Assembly: GCF_900111245.1 (NCBI RefSeq)
Contig: NZ_FOGO01000012.1
Location: forward strand, 62,001 to 126,000
Length of the DNA: 64,000 nt
Source of the DNA: Streptomyces qinglanensis
GTDB lineage: Bacteria > Actinomycetota > Actinomycetes > Streptomycetales > Streptomycetaceae
Reading direction: 5' to 3'
A program made the position numbers and the translations under genes. Shown here piece after piece: positions 58,868 through 64,000 of this stretch; position 1 is the first letter of the stretch; every line of letters starts with the position of its first letter. The notes below the pieces were generated by a model, which was not told the origin of the DNA, did no database searches, and saw only the letters and a list, made by a program, of their open reading frames with translations.

Positions 58868-60782
58868 GTGGCACCGTGCCGTCGGCGAGTCCGTCGAACA
58901 TGCCCTGGACGAACTCCCCGCCCAGCTCGCCCACCCGGCGCAGCGCGGCCTCGAACTCGGCGAGCAGCCGGAAGTGCTCCCCGTACGCCCGCTGCCGCTC
59001 CAGGGGCAGCCGGGGCAGCCGGAGCCGGCGCACGTCGATCCGGGAGGAGCTGGAGGCGTAGCTGCTGGCCTGCCGGGTGTTGGCCGTCGAGCGCAGGAAC
59101 CCGGCGACGAACCAGGCGTCCAGCGCCGCCGGGTCGGGCCGCAGCAGGCACAGCGGCTTGCCCAGCCGGACGCCGCCCTCCCCCTCGGCGACGACATAGG
59201 CGGCGCCCCGGCCCTGTACCGGGATGACGACGTCGCCCGGCACGGTGGTGACGGGATCGGCCGTCGCGAGGTGGACCTCCAGGGCCCCGGTGCGGGCGAG
59301 TTCGCCGACGGTGGCCTCGGGCAGTGCCGCGGAACCGGGTGCCGCGGGCTGCCGGTCCGGCAGGGCCGGGTCGTCGGTGGCGGTCAGATCGAGGGTCCGG
59401 CGCAGGGTGCGCTTCAGTTCGGCGCGGACGGAGGCCAGCGCCGCGGCGTCCGTGCCGGTACCGCTCGGCAGCAGATGGCGGGCCGGACTGAGGTCGACCT
59501 CCTCGTCCAGCAGGTCGATCACCGGCAGGGTGGCGCACACCCCTGGCTGTTCGGGGACGCTCTCCCCGGCGTCGTGCGCCCGCCAAGCGGCCAGCACGGC
59601 GGCGGCCGTCCGCTCCCAGGGCGGCGGTTCCGCCCCCTCCGTGCGGCCCCCCGCGGCGTCCATCAGCAGCAGCCGGGAAGCGGCATCCGCGGCGCCGTCC
59701 GGCTTGCGCAGCACCCACAGGTGGAGGGGCAGGCTGTGCGGCGCGGCGGCACCCGGCGGCAGGGCGAGGAGCGCGCGCAGCGCACCCTTGCGCAGCAGCG
59801 CCGCGCGTACCCGGCGGCCCGTGCGGCGGGCGGCGACCGCGGGCGGCAGCAGCAGCACCGCCGTCCCCCCGGGACGCAGTCGGGCCAGCGCGTGCTGCAC
59901 CCAGGCCAGTTCGGATTCGGTGCGGGCGGGCAGCCCGTAGGCCCAGCGGGGGTCGTAGGCCAGTTCGTCGTGGCCCCAGTTGCGCTCGTTGTACGGCGGG
60001 TGGCACAGCACGGCGGCCACCAGCGGCGCGTCGGCGGGGGGTTCGGTGCGCAGGGCGTCCTCGGTGCGGACGTCGACGGCGCAGCGGCCCGGAGCGGAGG
60101 CGGTCCGCAGGGTGAGGCGGAGGGCGGCCAGCCGGGCGAGAAGCGGGTCGGTCTCCTGGCCGTACAGCGCGGCGGGGCCGCCGGACGCGCCGGTGCCGCC
60201 GGACGCGCCGGTGCCACCGGACGCACCGGTGCCGTCCGAGGCGTCCGCCGCACCCGCAGCGGAGGCGGCCAGCAGTTCGGCTGAACCGCACGCCGGGTCG
60301 AGCACGGACTCCCCCGGGCCGGCGAGGCGGGCCATGAGCGCGGCCGTCGGCTCCGGGGTGAGGGTGTGCTGGCGCGGGTTGGCTTCGAAGTAGTCGGCGA
60401 GAAGCTGCTCGAACGCGGCGGCGGGGCCGGTCTCGCGCATCATCCGGTCGAGTGCGCCGCGGGCCTCGGCGAGGGGGTCGGTGTTCAGCAGCTCGCGGAG
60501 TCCGGCCAGATGCTCACCGGCGCGCACCAGGGCCGGGCCGTGTCCCTCCGGGGCGCTCTCCAGCCGGCGGCGCACCTGCTCCCGCAGCGGCGCTTCGGCG
60601 AGCTTGCCGTGGTCGCGGAGCCAGCTCTCGACGTCGGCGAGGGAGAAGGCCGGGCTGGCCTCGGTGCCACCGACGGGGCGGGGGAAATCGGTGTAGCGCC
60701 GCCGCCAGTTGCTGACCGCGGCTCTGCCGACACCGGCGAGCCGGGCGATGGCCGCTGCTGTCACTTCCGCGCCGTCCGACAC
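58860..60782 (-). CDS. orphan HTH - N6-methylase - HsdS-like fusion
   Basis: 640 residues. Residues 8-60 form a helix-turn-helix (AAAIARLAGVGRAAVSNWRRR). An N6-adenine methylase core follows (about 110-480) with SAM motif DPACGSAELL, but the catalytic [ND]PPY reads HPPY (VLCHPPYNERNWG). The last 160 residues resemble an HsdS half: LARTGALEVHLATADPV, QGRGAAYVVAE, WFVAGFLRSTANTRQ, and IDVRRLRLPRLPLERQRAYGEHFRLL with a terminal coiled coil. No restriction subunit is nearby. It may be a solitary methylase or a DNA-binding regulator derived from one. GTG 60782 follows GGGAGGAATCCG. An in-frame acidic Gly/Ala repeat (DGTGASGGTGASGG) lies before PPY. Confidence 0.88.
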   Translation of the reverse strand: MSDGAEVTAAAIARLAGVGRAAVSNWRRRYTDFPRPVGGTEASPAFSLADVESWLRDHGKLAEAPLREQVRRRLESAPEGHGPALVRAGEHLAGLRELLNTDPLAEARGALDRMMRETGPAAAFEQLLADYFEANPRQHTLTPEPTAALMARLAGPGESVLDPACGSAELLAASAAGAADASDGTGASGGTGASGGTGASGGPAALYGQETDPLLARLAALRLTLRTASAPGRCAVDVRTEDALRTEPPADAPLVAAVLCHPPYNERNWGHDELAYDPRWAYGLPARTESELAWVQHALARLRPGGTAVLLLPPAVAARRTGRRVRAALLRKGALRALLALPPGAAAPHSLPLHLWVLRKPDGAADAASRLLLMDAAGGRTEGAEPPPWERTAAAVLAAWRAHDAGESVPEQPGVCATLPVIDLLDEEVDLSPARHLLPSGTGTDAAALASVRAELKRTLRRTLDLTATDDPALPDRQPAAPGSAALPEATVGELARTGALEVHLATADPVTTVPGDVVIPVQGRGAAYVVAEGEGGVRLGKPLCLLRPDPAALDAWFVAGFLRSTANTRQASSYASSSSRIDVRRLRLPRLPLERQRAYGEHFRLLAEFEAALRRVGELGGEFVQGMFDGLADGTVPPA

Positions 60783-60919
60783 CGGATTCCTCCCGTTCAA
60801 CTGTTCGGCCGCCCCGTTCACATACCGCCGTGGACCGTGGTGGTCCGCACGAGCATACCCATCACCCCGGCAACCCTCTCCGTTCACGACGTGAATTTTC
60901 GTGAGTGGGAGAAGTTCTG

Positions 60920-60979
60920 TTGACTCGGTTCACAAGCGATGCTGTGATTAGTCCACCGGTTCACAGCACGGCGAACCGG
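60920..60979 (+). promoter_or_regulatory. promoter and inverted repeat before the DUF4352 gene
   Basis: TTGACT (60920-60925), 17 bases, TGTGAT (60943-60948) is a fair vegetative promoter about 60 bases before the ATG at 61012. Just downstream CCGGTTC (60956-60962) and GAACCGG (60973-60979) form a 7-bp dyad, and GGTTCACA occurs twice. Possible repressor site near the transcription start. Confidence 0.5.
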
Positions 60980-61011
60980 TCCGCTCACACCTTTCGACCG
61001 GAGGTCGCGTC

Positions 61012-61620
61012 ATGCCCGCACGCGCACTGCCCCGCAGGCACCCGCTGTTCACCGCCGCCGTCACCGCCACGACGGTGCTCGCGCTCGGCGCCCTCGGCGC
61101 CTGCTCCCTGGAGGAACCCACCACCGGCAAGTCCCGTGCCGCCAAGGCCACCGGGAAGAGCAAGCACGGGAAAGGGACGGACAAGCAGGCCGGCACCTCG
61201 GGCGGCTCCGGCGGCGAGTCCGGTCCGCGCGCCGCGGGCGAATCCGCCGTCTACCGCGACAAGGGCCTCGAAGTGACCGTCGCGGCACCCGCACGGTTCA
61301 CACCCTCCGCGTACGCGGCGGGCCACAAGTCCGGAAAGCACGCCTACAAGGTGCGCGTGACGCTGGAGAACACCGGCGACGCCAAGATCGACACCGCGCT
61401 GGTCAGCGTCGGCGCCCGCGAGGGCAAGGACGGCGAGACGACCGCGGGGATCTTCGACGGCGAGACCGTCGGCAACGGCTTCACCGGGCAACTGCTGCCC
61501 GGCAAGCGCGCCACCGCCACCTTCGGCTTCGACGCGGCACCCGCCGCCAAGACGCTCGACATCGAGGTCAGCGTGAACGACTTCGAGACCGAGCCCGCGC
61601 AGTGGAGCCTCTCCCTCTGA
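61012..61620 (+). CDS. DUF4352-type lipoprotein
   Basis: 202 residues. Signal peptide with lipobox ALGAC (Cys about 31), a Lys/Gly/Ser-rich linker, then an immunoglobulin-like domain: KGLEVTVAAPARFTPSAYAAG, KHAYKVRVTLENTGDAKIDTALVSV, NGFTGQLLPGKRATATFGFDAAPA and IEVSVNDFETEPAQWSL. This is the DUF4352 (telomeric-repeat-binding-like/antigen MPT63-type fold) pattern, a cell-surface protein with unknown ligand. ATG 61012 follows GGAGGT. The DUF4190 gene begins 72 bp downstream. Confidence 0.88.
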   Translation: MPARALPRRHPLFTAAVTATTVLALGALGACSLEEPTTGKSRAAKATGKSKHGKGTDKQAGTSGGSGGESGPRAAGESAVYRDKGLEVTVAAPARFTPSAYAAGHKSGKHAYKVRVTLENTGDAKIDTALVSVGAREGKDGETTAGIFDGETVGNGFTGQLLPGKRATATFGFDAAPAAKTLDIEVSVNDFETEPAQWSLSL

Positions 61621-61691
61621 CCGCGCACCGGCACCCGCCGCGCCGCACCCCACCAACCCATCCGACACCACCGCTCCCTGGGGGGACACTC

Positions 61692-62063
61692 ATGTCGCAC
61701 GCACACCACGCCTCCGGCCACCCGACCCCGCCCGCCGCCGCGCCCCGCAACGGGCTCGGCCTCGCCGCGCTCATCCTCGGCCTGGTCGGAGCGCTCTCCG
61801 GACTCGTGCCCATCCTCTTCTGGCTCTCCGGCACCCTCGGCCTGATCGGCCTCATCCTGGGCCTGGTCGGCCGCTCCCGCGCCAAGAAGGGCCTGGCGAA
61901 CAACGGGAAGACGGCGCTGGCCGGAGTGCTGCTCTCGCTCGCGGCGTTCGCGCTCGGCATCTGGGGGCTGATCACCGTCGTCACCGCGTTCGGCGACGCC
62001 GCCGACGAGATCGACAAGGAACTCGACCAGGGCGCCCCGCCCGCGGTGGTGTCGGTCCGCTGA
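61692..62063 (+). CDS. DUF4190 small membrane protein
   Basis: 123 residues. A His/Pro/Ala-rich front of about 20 residues, then the DUF4190 core: NGLGLAALILGLVGALSGLV, LFWLSGTLGLIGLILGLVGRSRAKKGLANNGKTALAGVLLSLAAFALGIWGLITVV, giving two to three membrane helices with the G-R-x-RAKKG turn, and a short acidic end. Function unknown; such proteins often follow the DUF4352 lipoproteins. ATG 61692 is fixed by GGGGGGA upstream and by the start of homology. Confidence 0.9.
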   Translation: MSHAHHASGHPTPPAAAPRNGLGLAALILGLVGALSGLVPILFWLSGTLGLIGLILGLVGRSRAKKGLANNGKTALAGVLLSLAAFALGIWGLITVVTAFGDAADEIDKELDQGAPPAVVSVR

Positions 62064-62226
62064 TGCCGCCCCGCGGGACCCCGACCGCGCAGCCGCACGG
62101 GCCGGACGCCGCACGAGCGAGCGGCGCCCGGCTTCGGGCCCCGGTCAGGACCGGGAGACCGGGCCCCGGGAGACCAGGGCCGTGGGCCAGGGGCCCGGGA
62201 GACCGGGGCCAGGCGTCCCCAGGCCG

Positions 62227-64000
62227 TCAGGAAGCCGGCACGGTGGCGAGGAACTCGCCCGCCCAGGCCAGCAGATCGCGGCCCGCGAGGGGCTTGGCGC
62301 CGATGGTGCCGGGCTTGGGGCGCGGCACCAGCACCTGCCGGGTGGCCTGCTTGAGGACCGAGCCCGGGTAGACCCGCTTGAGCCGCAGCTCCTGCGACTC
62401 CCGCAGCTCGACCGGGCCGAACCGCACCTTGTCGCCCTGGAGGGTGATGTCGGTGACGCCCGCCGACCGGGCCAGCATCCGCAGCCCCGCGACGAGCAGC
62501 AGGTTCTCCACCGGCTCGGGCAGCGGCCCGTAGCGGTCGGTCAGCTCCTCGCGGACGGCGGCGATGTCCTCCTCGGTGTTCGCCGACGCGATCGCGCGGT
62601 ACGCCTGCAGCCGCAGCCGCTCCCCCGGCGCGTAGTCGTGCGGGACGTGCGCGTCGACCGGCAGCTCGATCTTGACCTCCAGCGGCGCCTCCTCCACCGG
62701 GCCCGCCTCCCCGGCCTCCAGCGCCGCGCGGTAGTCGGCCACCGCCTCGCCGACCATCCGCACGTACAGGTCGAAGCCGACCCCCGCGATGTGCCCGGAC
62801 TGCTCGCCGCCGAGCAGGTTGCCCGCGCCGCGGATCTCCAGGTCCTTCATCGCCACGTACATGCCCGCGCCCATCTCGGTGTGCTGGGCGATGGTGGCCA
62901 GCCGCTCGTGGGCGGTCTCCGTCAGCGGCTTCTCCGGCGGGTAGAGGAAGTAGGAGTAGCCGCGGTCCCGCCCGCGGCCCACCCGGCCCCGCAACTGGTG
63001 CAGCTGGCTGAGGCCGAAGGTGTCGCCGCGTTCGACGATGAGGGTGTTGGCGTTGGAGATGTCGATGCCGTTCTCCACGATGGTGGTGGAGACGAGCACG
63101 TCGAACTTCTTCTCCCAGAAGTCGACGACCACCTGTTCCAGCGCCTGTTCGGTCATCTGCCCGTGCGCGGTGGCGATCCGGGCCTCCGGGACGATCTGCC
63201 GCAGCCGGGCCGCGGCCCGGTCGATGGACTCGACCCGGTTGTGGATGTAGAAGACCTGCCCCTCGCGCAGCAGCTCGCGGCGGATCGCCGCGCCGATCTG
63301 CTTCTCCTCGAACGGGCCGACGAAGGTGAGCACCGGATGCCGCTCCTCGGGCGGCGTGGTGATGGTGGACATCTCGCGGATGCCGGTGACCGCCATCTCC
63401 AGGGTGCGCGGAATCGGCGTCGCGGACATCGTCAGCACGTCCACATTGGCCCGCAGCTTCTTCAGCTGCTCCTTGTGCTCCACACCGAACCGCTGCTCCT
63501 CGTCGACGATGACCAGGCCCAGCTCCTTGAACTTCGTCTCCGAGGAGAAGAGCCGGTGGGTGCCGATGACGACGTCGACGGTGCCGTCCCGCAGCCCGTC
63601 CAGCGTGGCCCGCGCCTCGGTGTCGGTCTGGAACCGGGAGAGCGCGCGCACGTTGACCGGGAACTGGCCGTAGCGCTCGGAGAACGTGGAGAAGTGCTGC
63701 TGCACCAGCAGCGTCGTCGGCACCAGGACGGCCACCTGCTTGCCGTCCTGCACCGCCTTGAACGCGGCCCGCACGGCGATCTCCGTCTTGCCGTACCCGA
63801 CGTCGCCGCAGATCAGCCGGTCCATCGGGACCGACTTCTCCATGTCCTCCTTGACCTCGCCGATGGTGGTGAGCTGATCCGGCGTCTCCGCGTACGGGAA
63901 CGCGTCCTCCAGCTCCCGCTGCCAGGGTGAGTCCGCGCCGAACGCGTGCCCCGGCGCGGCCATCCGCGCGCTGTAGAGCTTGATCAGATCGGCGGCGATC
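62227..64000 (-). CDS. mfd: transcription-repair coupling factor, C-terminal part (5' end outside the window)
   Basis: 591 codons are visible, open to the window edge. The segment holds the translocase module and the C-terminal D7 domain: GPDSPWQRELEDAFPY-type entry (here FGADSPWQ), Walker A GDVGYGKTE, DEEQRFG (motif II), TATPIPRTL, and RecG-like motifs QLRGRVGRG. D7 ends around LARPKPGTIGAKPLAG. Mfd pushes stalled RNA polymerase off DNA lesions and recruits UvrA. The UvrB-homology and RNA-polymerase-binding domains lie beyond 64000. Confidence 0.97.
   Translation of the reverse strand, partial: IAADLIKLYSARMAAPGHAFGADSPWQRELEDAFPYAETPDQLTTIGEVKEDMEKSVPMDRLICGDVGYGKTEIAVRAAFKAVQDGKQVAVLVPTTLLVQQHFSTFSERYGQFPVNVRALSRFQTDTEARATLDGLRDGTVDVVIGTHRLFSSETKFKELGLVIVDEEQRFGVEHKEQLKKLRANVDVLTMSATPIPRTLEMAVTGIREMSTITTPPEERHPVLTFVGPFEEKQIGAAIRRELLREGQVFYIHNRVESIDRAAARLRQIVPEARIATAHGQMTEQALEQVVVDFWEKKFDVLVSTTIVENGIDISNANTLIVERGDTFGLSQLHQLRGRVGRGRDRGYSYFLYPPEKPLTETAHERLATIAQHTEMGAGMYVAMKDLEIRGAGNLLGGEQSGHIAGVGFDLYVRMVGEAVADYRAALEAGEAGPVEEAPLEVKIELPVDAHVPHDYAPGERLRLQAYRAIASANTEEDIAAVREELTDRYGPLPEPVENLLLVAGLRMLARSAGVTDITLQGDKVRFGPVELRESQELRLKRVYPGSVLKQATRQVLVPRPKPGTIGAKPLAGRDLLAWAGEFLATVPAS

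Noticed and set aside
1..64000. Insertion sequences, integrases or phage modules
   Set aside because: No transposase, integrase, terminal inverted repeat or attachment site was recognised on either strand; the only recombinase-like protein (49829-50314) lacks its catalytic residues.

Overview
The window reads as chromosome from a Streptomyces-type actinomycete. It is very GC-rich (by eye around 73%), most coding sequences use GTG or ATG behind purine-rich ribosome binding sites, and it carries a tRNA-Leu with anticodon UAA (bldA), a resuscitation-promoting factor with a LysM domain, a hut operon built around formimidoylglutamate deiminase, an F420-type reductase and Rex-like operators. No transposase, integrase, rRNA or CRISPR array was seen. 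Coordinates are on the given strand; two genes run off the ends (1..1080 and 62227..64000, both minus strand).

Layout. 1-1080: 5' part of an unrecognised, lower-GC protein with internal repeats. 1446-2654: secreted serine beta-lactamase/DD-peptidase-like enzyme. 2610-8410 (minus): a tightly overlapping five-gene operon encoding an OleA-like condensing enzyme, a family 2 glycosyltransferase, an OleC-like acyl-AMP ligase, a P450 and an OleD-like reductase, i.e. a candidate beta-lactone/olefin-type lipid pathway with tailoring genes. 8481-14412 (minus): histidine utilisation operon hutU - M20 amidohydrolase - hutF - hutI behind a promoter with an embedded inverted-repeat operator. 14763-20534: DJ-1/PfpI protein, two gene remnants (PPOX and AraC) joined at a deletion scar, a SpoIIE-type phosphatase, a mycothiol-type DinB-fold protein, an RpiR regulator and a small membrane protein. 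20830-27371: cystathionine beta-synthase, SGNH hydrolase, thiolase and three conserved small/unknown proteins.

27539-33479: BI-1 membrane protein, a MarR/DoxX divergent pair with two operators, an F420-reductase/hemerythrin fusion, an aminotransferase, a VOC protein and an unknown. 33639-33725: bldA. 34190-45000: a MacB/FtsX-type ABC exporter, cyclopropane-fatty-acid-synthase-like methyltransferase, NADH dehydrogenase with Rex-like sites, lysoplasmalogenase-type membrane protein, a second P450, RpfA. 44763-48298: enolase, DivIC, DUF501 and exopolyphosphatase, a standard actinobacterial housekeeping block.

48532-52073 is the most suggestive accessory block: an XRE regulator, a protein resembling a serine-recombinase catalytic domain without its serine, a small Cys-pair protein, a 46-residue Asp/Gly-rich peptide and a protein-isoaspartate-methyltransferase (PIMT) homologue whose start codon overlaps the peptide stop. 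This is the arrangement expected for a small ribosomal peptide modified by a dedicated aspartate methyltransferase. 52139-64000: MazG, SurA-like lipoprotein, secreted HNH lipoprotein, FUSC-type exporter, Ser/Thr kinase with a partner membrane protein, an orphan HTH-methylase-HsdS-like fusion, a DUF4352 lipoprotein, a DUF4190 protein and the C-terminal half of Mfd.

A recurring oddity is short tandem duplication (9 to 30 bp units) at or across gene ends, in three cases including the stop codon. All functional calls come from reading motifs and gene order by eye; no database search was possible.
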